Notes under the pieces: generated by a model | What the model was told of the DNA's origin: nothing | The model's database searches: none | Seen by the model: only the letters and a program-made list of their open reading frames with translations | Program-made: the position numbers and the translations under genes | In this document: one piece after another, positions 18,234 through 27,336 of the stretch | Position numbering within the stretch: position 1 is the stretch's first letter | Layout of the letters: every line of letters begins with the position of its first letter | NCBI GenBank assembly: GCA_023427985.1 | Contig: JAEYZM010000024.1 | Coordinates: forward strand, 1-29,771 | From: Bacteroidota bacterium | GTDB lineage: Bacteria > Bacteroidota > Bacteroidia > Sphingobacteriales > Sphingobacteriaceae | Length of the DNA stretch: 29,771 bases | Direction of reading: 5' to 3'

Positions 18234-18308
18234 GGAGGCTTAGCTCAGCTGGTTCAGAGCATCTGCCTTACAAGCAGAGGGTCACTGGTTCGAATCCAGT
18301 AGCCTCCA
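18234..18308 (+). tRNA. tRNA-Val (anticodon UAC)
   Basis: This is a complete 75-nt cloverleaf. The acceptor GGAGGCT pairs with AGCCTCC; the D arm is GCTC/GAGC. The anticodon arm TCTGC-CTTACAA-GCAGA has anticodon TAC; the variable loop is GGGTC. The T arm ACTGG-TTCGAAT-CCAGT is followed by discriminator A. No CCA is encoded, as is usual in Bacteroidota. It is the third unit of the tandem array and the only one able to fold. Confidence 0.95.
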
Positions 18309-18311
18309 CGA

Positions 18312-18338
18312 AACCTCGACAGACGTCGAGGTTTTTTT
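18312..18338 (+). terminator. Rho-independent terminator after tRNA-Val
   Basis: A 9-bp stem AACCTCGAC / GTCGAGGTT with loop AGAC is followed by a run of T, starting 3 nt past the tRNA. Confidence 0.92.
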
Positions 18339-18537
18339 GTTTGTAAACCCTTGTAAATAAAGGTGTTTGGGCCATCCTCCATCAGACTATAAAAAATCTC
18401 ACACTTTACAACTGTAACAGTCTTTACTAGATTTTGACCATAAAACGTGCACAATAGGTGCAAATAACGTGCACATGGTTTACAAGAATTGACTCCCCTC
18501 TCTACTGTGTCTAACATGCTTTCACAACAAGCAAAAA
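18339..18537. other. Left end of the accessory island, non-coding
   Basis: I see no gene in these 199 nt. The stretch holds AACCCTTGTAAA (18346-18357), which recurs inverted with one mismatch near the right end of the island (29028-29039). It also holds GTGCAAATAACGTGCACAT (18458-18476), which recurs in direct orientation at 28971-28989 with two mismatches. ACGTGCAC also occurs twice (about 18445 and 18467). The location next to the integrase remnant fits integrase arm-type sites, by inference. Confidence 0.4.
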
Positions 18538-19735
18538 ATGGCAAAAATAAAATTGGTCCTTGACTTAAGAAGGGAAAAGCAAAGTGGTAAGTTTCCACTA
18601 GTTGTGAGAGTTCGTCATAATGGTAAATACTTTGACATCTCCACAGGTACTGATCTAGAAGTTCATGAGTTTGATGAACAGAAAATGAAGATCAAAAACC
18701 AATCACAAAAAAAACAAAGAAGTTCAACAAATTTTAGTAGCCTATAGCAGTAGAATTGTACAGCTATTTGCAGAAGGAAATTCACTAGAGAGAATAAAGA
18801 ATATTCTTCAAAATAAAACAGAAGGAGAGTTGTCGCTTCTACATTTCTGGCAACAAGAGATAGAGCGTTTAGCGCAGTCAGGAAGTGCAGGAAACGTTAG
18901 AGTAAACAAGTCGTCGCTTAGAGGATTGCAAAGCGTTATAGACCTTAAAAGACCCATAAAAGATCTTCAGTTAAAAGACCTGTTGAATGCAGAAGTTGAG
19001 CTAAAAAAAAGAGGCGTGTCTACAAATTCAGTAGCAGTATACATGCGTACTCTACGTGCTCTATGCAACAAAGCGATACATCTTGACTTAGTAGAAAGTG
19101 CATGGTATCCATTCAGAAAGTTTCAGATAAAAAAGAGAAGACTGTAGTCCGTGCACTCACCATCGAAGAAATACGTACATATTTTTCTAATAAGTTAGAA
19201 CCTCTAAGATAAACTGTACTATGCGCATACAATAGGTAAGTTGATATTCCTGTTAAGAGGAATAAACCTTAGAGATCTGTTGCAATTAACTGAAACTTCT
19301 ATCATCAACAACAGACTTGTATATAAGCGCACTAAAACTGGTAAGTTTTATAACATCAACATACATCCGCTTGCTAAAGAGTTACTGAAGTTAGATGATA
19401 AGTACACCGGATTTTCTCTTTTGCCAAGTCACATCAGTATAAGCGATGTACACACTAACCCTACAACTGTAAACAAATATATGCAGTTGCGAAAGCTTAT
19501 AAACGTACACTTAAAAAAAGTCGGTAAACGCGCAGGCATCAACATCCCCCCTACCACATATGTCTTTAGATATACCTATGCTAACATTGCAAAGTCTTTA
19601 AGATATAGTAAAGACTGGATAGCAGAAGCATTAGGTCATGAATATGGTAACAGTGTTACTGATATATACTTGGAGATGTATGACTTTGAGAAGTTGAATA
19701 AGATGCACAATGAAATTGTAGAACATGTTATGTAG
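18538..19735 (+). pseudogene. Tyrosine recombinase/integrase remnant (three frame changes)
   Basis: Read across frames, this is one Bacteroidota-type phage/transposon integrase of about 400 residues. The arm-binding start is MAKIKLVLDLRREKQSGKFPLV. The core-binding SAM-like domain contains NSVAVYMRTLRALCNKAI. The catalytic part contains RGINLRDLLQL (first Arg), KRTKTGKFYNI, TYVFRYTYANIAK (box II Arg), LGHEYGNSVTDIYLEMY (His and Tyr). Frame breaks occur at an 8-A run (18707-18714), a 6-A run (19129-19134) and near 19205. Programmed -1 slippage is unlikely, since the first break needs +1. It sits 230 bp from tRNA-Val, pointing inward, as expected for the integrase of a genomic island. Confidence 0.85.
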
Positions 19736-19804
19736 AGTAGATGATGCTCTCCATTTAAAACTCATTTTGAAGCTCTAAGCAATTAAGTCTTTTGAGCTTA
19801 TTTA

Positions 19805-20284
19805 CTACTTAATTATGAAACTCAAAGGATAAGTTGGAGTAACTACAAAGTTATATTTCCCATTACCCAATGGTGTTATTTGCATATTTTGTGATGCTTT
19901 CAATTCTCCATTCATATAGATATTTGCAATTGATGTACCTGTTCCTAGACTAGATGTAAGACCACTTAAAGTGAAATAAATAGAAATAGGACGTTGGGTT
20001 GAAGTAAGAGTTATTTCTCTAGTAAATGTTGATGTTCCTACTAATTGAAGTCGTTCAGTCTCTACTTGTCCTGTTGCGTTAGTGAAATTAATATACAAGC
20101 TGGTATTTAAACCTAAACTAGAATCTATAGCAAAAGGTGCCCCAGAGATAACTTCATATTTTATGATCGGGTTTTTAGGACTGGTCTCCTCATCCTTCTT
20201 ACAACCTGAAAAGGTTAATATGATTATGTTGAGCAATGCAAATGAAAGTAGGGTATTGCCTAAATGTTGTTTTGTCAGGTTCAT
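19805..20284 (-). CDS. Hypothetical lipoprotein in the island
   Basis: This 159-residue protein has a signal peptide with a hydrophobic core (LLSFALLNIIILTF) and lipobox FSGC (Cys28), followed by KKDEET, the charged linker common in Bacteroidota lipoproteins. The body is Thr/Ser-rich and beta-like (TFTREITLTSTQRPISIYFT, NGELKASQNMQITPLG), perhaps an Ig-like surface domain. I recognise no family. The ATG at 20282-20284 is chosen because an upstream TTG-type extension would lengthen the signal peptide implausibly. It is open and apparently intact, unlike most of its neighbours, and it is not part of the restriction operon (gap to the decayed nuclease gene about 150 nt). Confidence 0.65.
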   Translation of the reverse strand: MNLTKQHLGNTLLSFALLNIIILTFSGCKKDEETSPKNPIIKYEVISGAPFAIDSSLGLNTSLYINFTNATGQVETERLQLVGTSTFTREITLTSTQRPISIYFTLSGLTSSLGTGTSIANIYMNGELKASQNMQITPLGNGKYNFVVTPTYPLSFIIK

Positions 20285-20435
20285 TTTAGTTAGGTTTTGT
20301 TTGCTAAGATAATGATAGTCCAATATTTCTACAATAGGGATAGTCTTTACATGTGAAAATATATGTTGTGTTTATGAGCAAATGGAGCATCACTACACTG
20401 CAATTCGAAAACAACATTGACAGAAGATGTGATAG

Positions 20436-20975
20436 CTAAGAATACTCTTTCTGTAAAAGCTTCAATTCACTTACAGCATCACTAGTGTTTGATTTCTAAA
20501 CGGTCTTACCCCAGTCATTAGGTTCACATACAATGTTGAACTTTGGCGCTGGTCCAGAGTTTCCTATTCTATAGACTTCTATCTGCACAAGGAAGAAGCT
20601 AATATTGTCACTTATATTTCTGTTAAACCAGTCGATAGCTTGTCTATGATCTTCAGTATAATCTGTAACTATTCATATTATTATGCTTTCATCATACGCA
20701 GAAGCAAATGTAAGAAGTTGTCCAAGATGCTTGTGATTTATAGGTTCTAGCTGGTTCTCTATAATAACTTTGCGTTTTGTATCAATTTCATCTGCTACTA
20801 TATCTACATTGTACCTACCTGCTGCTGCTTCTGGTTTTACGTTCTCAAGATTTATCTCAAGCTATTGGCATAGCACAGAAATGTTCTCTTCCTTTGCAAG
20901 CCAACGTGAAGAATCGTGTGCTTCTTTTTTCCATTATTCATGTGGATATACTTTTGTAATTCTCGCTAGTTGCAT
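20436..20975 (-). pseudogene. DUF4268-like nuclease gene remnant (five in-frame stops)
   Basis: Translating the minus strand from ATG 20975 in a single frame gives ITKVYPHE*WKKEAHDSS, RWLAKEEN, YNVDIVADEIDTKRKVII, ENQLEPINHKHLGQLLTFAS, AYDESIII*IVTDYTEDHRQ, AIDWFNRNIS, FFLVQIEVYRIGNS, FNIVCEPNDWGKTV*. These are hallmarks of DUF4268/DUF91-like proteins with a PD-(D/E)XK-like D...E-x-Q core. Stops fall at codons 14 (TAA), 38 (TAG), 101 (TGA), 160 (TAG) and 180 (TAG), with the frame otherwise preserved. The similarity fades after codon 180. It starts 31 nt after the hsdM stop, so it was probably the fifth gene of the restriction operon. Gene finders would miss it because no long frame remains. 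Confidence 0.8.
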
Positions 20976-21006
20976 AGTTCTCTTATTGTAAAAATTTCAG
21001 ATGAAC

Positions 21007-22503
21007 TTACTTCAGGTTCAACATAATCTCCTTGAAGTTTTCCATAGCTGTTTGTAGATTCTCAATGATCTCTTCTGCTAGAACATCTGGATCAGGTAAG
21101 TTGTCAAGGTCTGTTAGACTTTTGTCTTTAAGCCATGTGATGTCCAAGCTGGTTTTATCACGTGCAACAATTTCATCATAGCTGAACTTCCTCCATCTAC
21201 CTTCAGGATTTGTGTCTGCGTTGTATGTTTCTATACGTTTGTTTATGTTCTTAGAATTGTAGCATGTGATGAAGTCATGCAAGTCTTCAAACTTCAACGG
21301 ATTTTTCTTAAGGGTAAAATGTATGTTTGTTCTGAAGTCATAGAACCAAACCTCTTTGGTCCATGGGTCTTTAGAAGCTGGCTTGTTATCAAAAAATAAC
21401 ACGTTTGCTTTCACTCCTTGCTTGTAGAAAATACCTGTAGGTAATCTAAGTATAGTATGCAAGTTTGTACTCTCTAAAAGTTTCTTACGTACAGTTTCAC
21501 CAACACCACCTTCAAACAAAACGTTATCAGGTAACACAACTGCAGCCTTCCCATCAGTCTTTAGCATAGTCTTAATGTGTTGCATGAAGTTCAACTGTTT
21601 GTTACTGGTTGTTACATAAAAATCTTGTCTATTGTATGTAAGATCTTCAGAGTCTTGCTCGCCATCTTCATTCGTAAAAGTCATACTGCTCTTCTTTCCA
21701 AATGGTGGGTTAGCCAAGACATAATCAACTCTATAACCTGGATCAGAGATAAGCGCATCAGCAGGAGATATAATACTTGAACTATCAAAGTCACCTATGT
21801 TATGTAAAAACAAGTTCATAAGTGCCATGCGTCTTGTACTTGCAACAATTTCATTGCCATGAAATGTCTCCATTTTAAGGAACTGTTTCTGCTCTTTATT
21901 TAGTGAATAGTTACTAGGATTTGCAATGAAATCATATGCAGCTAAAAAGAAGCCTCCAGTGCCACAAGCAGGGTCAGCAATAGTCTTCATAGGCTCAGGT
22001 CTAATACATTCAACCATGGCTCTAATAAGCGCTCTAGGAGTAAAGTATTGTCCTGCACCACTCTTCGTGTCTTCAGCATTCTTTTCTAATAAGCCTTCAT
22101 AGATTTTACCTTTGATATCAGCACCCATTGTACTCCATTGCTCGTTGTCAATCATGTCAATAAGCTTGTACAACTTTGCAGGGTCTTGGATTTTGTTCTG
22201 ACTCTTTGTAAAGATTTGACCTAAGAATCCTTTAGCATTTGCAAGTTCTCTTAAGGTATTTACATAGTGCACTTCTAACTCCGCACCACGCTTATCAGTC
22301 AGTGCTTGCCAGTCATATCCTTTAGGTATGCTTAATGGTCTGTTGTATGGTGGCTTACTAAACTCATCTGCCATTTTTAAAAACAACAGGTAAGTTAGTT
22401 GCTCTAGATAATCTCCATAGCCTACACCATCATCTCTCAACACTGTTGAGAAACTCCATACTTTACTTATTATACTTGATGTGTTATTTGCTTCTGTACT
22501 CAT
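21007..22503 (-). CDS. hsdM: Type I restriction-modification methyltransferase subunit HsdM
   Basis: This 498-residue N6-adenine methyltransferase acts with HsdS to methylate the recognition site and with HsdR to cut unmodified DNA. An N-terminal HsdM_N helical domain (about 10-130) is followed by GQYFTP (151-156), the SAM-binding DPACGTGG (177-184), and the catalytic NPPF (265-268). All motifs are intact. An ATGA overlap of 4 nt joins it to the HNH gene upstream. The stop is TAA at 21007-21009. Confidence 0.96.
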   Translation of the reverse strand: MSTEANNTSSIISKVWSFSTVLRDDGVGYGDYLEQLTYLLFLKMADEFSKPPYNRPLSIPKGYDWQALTDKRGAELEVHYVNTLRELANAKGFLGQIFTKSQNKIQDPAKLYKLIDMIDNEQWSTMGADIKGKIYEGLLEKNAEDTKSGAGQYFTPRALIRAMVECIRPEPMKTIADPACGTGGFFLAAYDFIANPSNYSLNKEQKQFLKMETFHGNEIVASTRRMALMNLFLHNIGDFDSSSIISPADALISDPGYRVDYVLANPPFGKKSSMTFTNEDGEQDSEDLTYNRQDFYVTTSNKQLNFMQHIKTMLKTDGKAAVVLPDNVLFEGGVGETVRKKLLESTNLHTILRLPTGIFYKQGVKANVLFFDNKPASKDPWTKEVWFYDFRTNIHFTLKKNPLKFEDLHDFITCYNSKNINKRIETYNADTNPEGRWRKFSYDEIVARDKTSLDITWLKDKSLTDLDNLPDPDVLAEEIIENLQTAMENFKEIMLNLK

Positions 22504-22946
22504 TGATTTAACGTTTGTAAAATAGTTTTTAACTTGTTTCCTATTGCTTGACCTATGGGTCTAAACTCCTCTTCACTGAAGAAGTTTGACTTTGCATTGT
22601 TACACCAGTAGCAACACCATACTAGATTATCAAGGTTATCGTATGGCAGATTAGGATCTCTTCTATCTATTTCTAGTCTTTTGCCTCTTTTACCACCTCT
22701 TGTACCATCCATTCTTAATCCTTCGCGTTGTGCTTTATAAAGTTTTAAAGACTGTTCGTTGGTAGTTCCACAATAAACACATCCTTTATTGAAGTTCTCA
22801 ATGCTAAACCATCTTTCAAAATCTTCAAAAGAGGTGTTTTCAAAACCTTTTGTTATGACAACCATTTCAATACCCTTCTTATTTGTTTTAACTTCAACTT
22901 TGTGCTTCTTTCTGTCAAAGATTATTTTTAATTCTTCTGATGTCAT
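22500..22946 (-). CDS. HNH-type zinc-finger nuclease-like protein embedded in the hsd operon
   Basis: This 148-residue protein has two Cys pairs: C56-V-Y-C59 and C112-Y-W-C115-NNAKS. Between them GKRLEIDRRDPN and YDNLDNLVWC give the layout of an HNH/His-Me finger fold. The usual catalytic His just before the second strand is not obvious: the position reads IDR rather than IDH. As I recall, LEIDR(K/R)DP...CYWCNNAK is a recurrent Bacteroidota family, so this is not decay. The start is 1 nt after the hsdS stop and the end overlaps hsdM by 4 nt, so it is cotranslated with the restriction genes. It may be an extra nuclease or a DNA-binding accessory of the system; the function is unknown. Confidence 0.75.
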   Translation of the reverse strand: MTSEELKIIFDRKKHKVEVKTNKKGIEMVVITKGFENTSFEDFERWFSIENFNKGCVYCGTTNEQSLKLYKAQREGLRMDGTRGGKRGKRLEIDRRDPNLPYDNLDNLVWCCYWCNNAKSNFFSEEEFRPIGQAIGNKLKTILQTLNQ

Positions 22947-22947
22947 A

Positions 22948-24294
22948 TTACACTTTAGTTTTAGACTTATTACTTTTCTTCACTGGTTGTACTATTGAAC
23001 GCTCAGCTTTGATGCGTTCTAGTAACACACTTGCTGGTTCATCATTAGGGTCTTGAGGGACCAACTCACCTTCAAATGCTGTCTTCAAGATACTTTGACG
23101 TAATGCCTCTGTTTGCTGTAGTCCTTGCTCAATGCTCTCTTCAATTTTATCACACACTGAGAGGCGTGATTCAATAAGCTCAACAACTAATTCTTGAGTG
23201 TTTCGTTCACATATTGGTACTTCAAAACTTTCAAAAGATTTTGATGATAGATTTGGCTGTGCAGTACCATTGTCATACTTGAGTATTTCTAATTTTGCTA
23301 ATGGACTTATGAGGTAGTAATAAATGTACTTTGGTAAATGTTCATTTCTAACCCTTAGAATACATAGAGAAGATGAGATCGCACCATCATGCAATTCCAC
23401 TATGGCACATTTGCCAAGTGATCCCCTTAAACAGTACAAAATATCTCCCAGTTGTATTTTACCACTTCTTAGAGAATCAAATTTAACTTTGCTTATATAG
23501 TTAAGTGTACTATTATCTATGCGGTTATTATCTATGTTACCTGCACTAATAAACGGTATACCAGAAATGATGTAGTGTTCTCTTGATGGATAGTTGACAC
23601 CTCTATCTCCATTTATAACACAACCTATTTCATTTAAATGTTTAATTTTCCAATCTTCAGGTAACTCACCTTCCATAACATCAGGATTTGTGAGCCTACC
23701 TTCAAACGCAAACTTTAACACTGCTTGCCTGTACACTTTCAGTTGCTCTTTTGCTATCTTGAGTGTCTCAATACCTTTGTCAAGTTCACTGAAAATCTCT
23801 TCTATCTTTGTAACAATGCGTTGTTGTTCTGCTAGTGGTGGTAGTGGAACTACTAAATCTTTAAGTATCGCTTGACTGATATTTGGTTGCGCTCCACCTG
23901 CACCTTGTTCAACTAACTTGTTCCTACTAAAGAAGAGGTAGTGATACAAGAACTTCAAATCTAAATGTCCATTATCAAAAATACCACAAATTGCTTGGTT
24001 GGTGGCTGCTTCAACCCCTAGAAACCCTAGCTTACCAATTGTTGCGCCATATAGCGCTATTAACAATGTACCTTTGGGAAAAACTTTTGCACTAGAAGAT
24101 TTGACTGCAGCTTCTGTTATTTTCTCTTCAGTTGATAGTATCAACCCTCTGTCAAGCTCACCTGATTTTACCCAAGGTATAGAACCATTATAAAAGTCTT
24201 CTCTTTTTCTGGAAGGAGTTCCACCACTTGTAGTAAAACATATTTCACCAAGTTTGTCAGATACCCAACTAACTGGGAATGATAATTCACTCAT
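22948..24294 (-). CDS. hsdS: Type I restriction-modification specificity subunit HsdS
   Basis: This 448-residue protein has the duplicated layout of HsdS. TRD1 starts at FPVSWVSDKLGEICFTTSGG. Conserved helix 1 carries PLPPLAEQQRIVTKIEEIFS and LDKGIETLKIAKEQLK. TRD2 starts at LPEDWKIKHLNEIGCVINGD. Conserved helix 2 carries SVCDKIEESIEQGLQQTEAL and ILKTAFEGELVPQDPNDEPA. The two TRDs should read the two halves of a bipartite site; the target cannot be inferred. The start overlaps the hsdR stop by 4 nt (ATGA), and the HNH gene follows after 1 nt. There is no internal stop or obvious inverted-repeat shuffling partner. Confidence 0.95.
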   Translation of the reverse strand: MSELSFPVSWVSDKLGEICFTTSGGTPSRKREDFYNGSIPWVKSGELDRGLILSTEEKITEAAVKSSSAKVFPKGTLLIALYGATIGKLGFLGVEAATNQAICGIFDNGHLDLKFLYHYLFFSRNKLVEQGAGGAQPNISQAILKDLVVPLPPLAEQQRIVTKIEEIFSELDKGIETLKIAKEQLKVYRQAVLKFAFEGRLTNPDVMEGELPEDWKIKHLNEIGCVINGDRGVNYPSREHYIISGIPFISAGNIDNNRIDNSTLNYISKVKFDSLRSGKIQLGDILYCLRGSLGKCAIVELHDGAISSSLCILRVRNEHLPKYIYYYLISPLAKLEILKYDNGTAQPNLSSKSFESFEVPICERNTQELVVELIESRLSVCDKIEESIEQGLQQTEALRQSILKTAFEGELVPQDPNDEPASVLLERIKAERSIVQPVKKSNKSKTKV

Positions 24295-27080
24295 GCTACC
24301 AATACCTCATTAAGTTCTTCAATTATGTTCTCCATGTCTGCACCAAATAACTGCCACATCTTACCTCTACCACCAAGTGCATCAAATGGTGTATAGTCAA
24401 GATCATCTGTGTTAAGATGAACGCTTGTTGCTATGTGATCCTTCATCATGTACAACCAACTCATTTGCTCTTGTGTAAATTTATATGTGTTACCCTGTTG
24501 TTTCTTCCACACCCAGTCTGCAAAATTCTTATCAACTGTTTTATCAAAAGTGGTGAGCGCTGTGTCAACACCTGCAACTCTTCTGATCAAAGACACCAGT
24601 GCTATCAACTCATTCTTAGGTTGACCAACAACACTTTCTAACTGCTCATAAGCTTTCCATACCTTAAGTGGTGCAAGTGTTGGCTTGGTCCTTAAAATAA
24701 GCTCACTCAAGTCTTTTATCATCTTAAAAGTTAGCTCTCTTCTTCTATATGGTTGTGCATAAAAAATCTGTAATGCTACAAGTTTATCTTTGTTTTCTTC
24801 TACCCAAGTTTTAAAATCACTTACTACAAATTCTGCCTCTTGTTTTTGGTCTTTTACCCAACCGCTTTTCTGAACAGAATCAATGTTTAATGTGTCAATT
24901 ACCTGATCGTATTTCTTCCTTACATCAACAATAAATTCTCTTAGCTCAGGGTTATGAAAAACTGCTACCGCATTTTCTAAAACTGCTGATAGCTTACTAT
25001 TTATTTGCTCTTCTATAAGTATCGGTGCTGCACCAACATTTGCTTCTCTAACTGATTGCTCAATGGATTCTTTAGTGTCAGGATCATGTGCATATAATAG
25101 CTGTCTCACAACTTCTGTTATACTTTTACCACCTGTCTTCTCTTCAAATGTCTGTTTCTCGTATGTGTTTATCTGCTTATCCAATCTCAGAAGTCTGTTA
25201 GCTAGAGTTGTCATAATCACTTCACTTCTATCACCTACTGCAATACGTTGTAACACTTCCTTTAAAGATACTGATGGAGCCTTCTCTAAAGGTCTACTAT
25301 CTGTTTTCTGTGATTGTTCTACACCAATAGCATCTATAATTACAAAGTGGCCCTTTGCAAACTTAGCATGATTTGTACCTGTTGCTTTCAACTCCTCTAA
25401 TGAACAGGTTCTTGTACCTCTGCCTTTCATCTGTTCATAGTAACTCTTACTCTTTACATCACGCATGAATAATAAAACTTCTAAGGGTCTGATGTCCGTA
25501 CCAGTTGCAATCATATCAACAGTAACAGCTATACGTGGATGATAACTGTTCCTAAATTCTTTAAGGATTGACTTGGGGTCTTCAACACTTTGATACGTGA
25601 TTTTCTTACAGAAGTTGTTGCCTTCTGCAAACTCATCGCGAACGATATCTATGATATCTTCTGCATGGCTATCAGTCTTTGCAAATATCAACATCTTAGG
25701 TACTTCAAAGTTACCTTGTTCATCAATACGATCTGGAAACATTACAGGGAGTTGATTTTTGACTTCTCTTATGATGCTGCGTATTGTACTTGGATTAACA
25801 ATGTCCTTATCAAGCTGTTTTTTAGAATACTCAATATCTTCATCTACAGTTTCAAAAAACTTTTTCCTAGTTAACCTCTCTCTCATATCAACCTGCATGC
25901 CCATCTTTATTGATGCACCATCCTTCATGATTTGTGTTTCTATGGTGTAAACATTATATGGCACCAAAACACCATCTATAACAGCATCATCATATTTATA
26001 ATGAGAAACAACATTCATGTTAAAATACCCATAGGTTCTATCATCAGGTGTTGCTGTAAGACCAACTTGAAAAGCATCAAAGTAGTCTAACACTTGCTTC
26101 CATAAGTTGTATATACTTCTATGACATTCATCAATAACTATAACATCAAAAAATTCTATTGGAAGCTTTTCATTGTAAACTACTGGTAAAGCTTCTTTAG
26201 CATAACTCTTTAACTCATTCGGGTTTTCTACTTCAGCTTCCTCATCTAGCTCAATACCTTTTAACACACTATACATACGTTGTATAGTACTTATGTAGAC
26301 TTGGCTATCTTGTGGTATATATGAACTTGTAAGTCTTGTTACACCATATAGCTCAGGAAAAAGCCTATTATCATCTTGTGGCTGATACTTTCTAAACTCA
26401 GATTCTGCTTGCTCTCCAAGATTTTTAGTGTCTACTAAAAAAAGTATACGCTCTGCTCTTACATGTTTTAACAATCTATATATTGCTGTTATTGCAGTAA
26501 AGGTTTTACCTGAGCCAGTAGCCATATAAACCAATGCTTTGGGCTTATTCTTCTTGAAAGATGTTTCTAAGTTTGTTATAGCATCAATTTGACATTTTCT
26601 AAGATTTTCAGCTTCCAAACTTGGTATATCTTCAGCCATTCTTCTTCTCAAAGACTTATCTTTACGCAGCCACTTTGCTAGAGTTTCTGGTCTATGAAAA
26701 AATGTGATTTCTCTGTATCTAGGGTTTGGGTCTCTTCCATCACTAAACTTTGTTATTACACCAGTGCTTATATATAAAAAAGGCAATGGGTCATTGTCAA
26801 TATGTTTAAGTTTGGCTTTTGCATATCCCTCAGCCTGTTGTTCATGCACTGATAGTTTCACAGCTTCCTCTTCTCTCTTAGCCTCAATTATTCCCACTGG
26901 TCTCTGGTTTACAAAAAGCACATAGTCAGCAGGACCAACTTCGGTACTGTACTCTCTCACAGCAACCCCTAAGCCTGCAGTAAGGTTTATGTTTTTCTTA
27001 TCTTGTATTACCCAACCACATAATAAAAGTTTTCTGTCAATATTATCACGTGATAACTGTTCTGGATTTTGGTTTGTCAT
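24291..27080 (-). CDS. hsdR: Type I restriction endonuclease subunit HsdR (EcoEI-like)
   Basis: This 929-residue restriction and translocation subunit has an N-terminal PD-(D/E)XK nuclease with D52 and E67-x-K69 (GPADYVLFVN ... GIIEAKRE). The SF2 helicase Walker A is ATGSGKT (187-193), the DEAD-like box is DECH (317-320), and motif III-like GLTATPDD follows. A later motif region has VDMIATGTDIRPLEVLLFM and the QMKGRGTRT stretch (motif VI). The C-terminal part resembles EcoEI_R_C and should bind the methyltransferase. All catalytic residues are present. It is the first gene of the operon hsdR-hsdS-HNH-hsdM; the promoter should lie in 27081-27200. Confidence 0.95.
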   Translation of the reverse strand: MTNQNPEQLSRDNIDRKLLLCGWVIQDKKNINLTAGLGVAVREYSTEVGPADYVLFVNQRPVGIIEAKREEEAVKLSVHEQQAEGYAKAKLKHIDNDPLPFLYISTGVITKFSDGRDPNPRYREITFFHRPETLAKWLRKDKSLRRRMAEDIPSLEAENLRKCQIDAITNLETSFKKNKPKALVYMATGSGKTFTAITAIYRLLKHVRAERILFLVDTKNLGEQAESEFRKYQPQDDNRLFPELYGVTRLTSSYIPQDSQVYISTIQRMYSVLKGIELDEEAEVENPNELKSYAKEALPVVYNEKLPIEFFDVIVIDECHRSIYNLWKQVLDYFDAFQVGLTATPDDRTYGYFNMNVVSHYKYDDAVIDGVLVPYNVYTIETQIMKDGASIKMGMQVDMRERLTRKKFFETVDEDIEYSKKQLDKDIVNPSTIRSIIREVKNQLPVMFPDRIDEQGNFEVPKMLIFAKTDSHAEDIIDIVRDEFAEGNNFCKKITYQSVEDPKSILKEFRNSYHPRIAVTVDMIATGTDIRPLEVLLFMRDVKSKSYYEQMKGRGTRTCSLEELKATGTNHAKFAKGHFVIIDAIGVEQSQKTDSRPLEKAPSVSLKEVLQRIAVGDRSEVIMTTLANRLLRLDKQINTYEKQTFEEKTGGKSITEVVRQLLYAHDPDTKESIEQSVREANVGAAPILIEEQINSKLSAVLENAVAVFHNPELREFIVDVRKKYDQVIDTLNIDSVQKSGWVKDQKQEAEFVVSDFKTWVEENKDKLVALQIFYAQPYRRRELTFKMIKDLSELILRTKPTLAPLKVWKAYEQLESVVGQPKNELIALVSLIRRVAGVDTALTTFDKTVDKNFADWVWKKQQGNTYKFTQEQMSWLYMMKDHIATSVHLNTDDLDYTPFDALGGRGKMWQLFGADMENIIEELNEVLVA

Positions 27081-27336
27081 AACTTTAGTTTAGTGTGAGA
27101 TGCCAACACGTTAACCTACAAAACCTCACTGTTTTTCATCCCTAAAGATAATAATTCTGCTGAAACTACAACTACCGATGTTATGTTTCACTACAGCACA
27201 TTCTAGTGACAAAAAGTTTGTAAAAATAAGATGTGCGTTAGAGAGCAATGGGTCCCACCATCAAGCTACCCCGTACACTTAACGACACCTATCACCCCCC
27301 CCGGTAGTTATAGTTAAACTTTTAAAATTTAAACTT
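27081..27336. other. Divergent intergenic region of the island
   Basis: These 256 nt lie between hsdR (leftward) and the ATPase remnant (rightward) and should hold both promoters. I see no convincing coding frame. A run of C (about 27294-27302) lies 35 nt before the ATPase start. No clear TAnnTTTG box was found on either strand, so the promoters are not assigned. Confidence 0.35.

Noticed and set aside
18022..18243. A 73-codon frame across the tRNA-like array
   Set aside because: It is a translation of tRNA-type sequence (repeating WRLSSAGSEHPDYIG). The RNA explanation is far better.
18095..18308. CRISPR array
   Set aside because: Only three units, with no unique spacers; the units are tRNA-derived.
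18254..18598. A 114-codon minus-strand frame starting in the integrase region
   Set aside because: It runs through the tRNA-Val and terminator in antisense (GGYWIRTSDP is a typical tRNA antisense translation).
18707..18714. Programmed frameshift at the A8 run in the integrase
   Set aside because: The next frame is reached by +1, not by the usual -1 slippage on A runs, and two further breaks follow.
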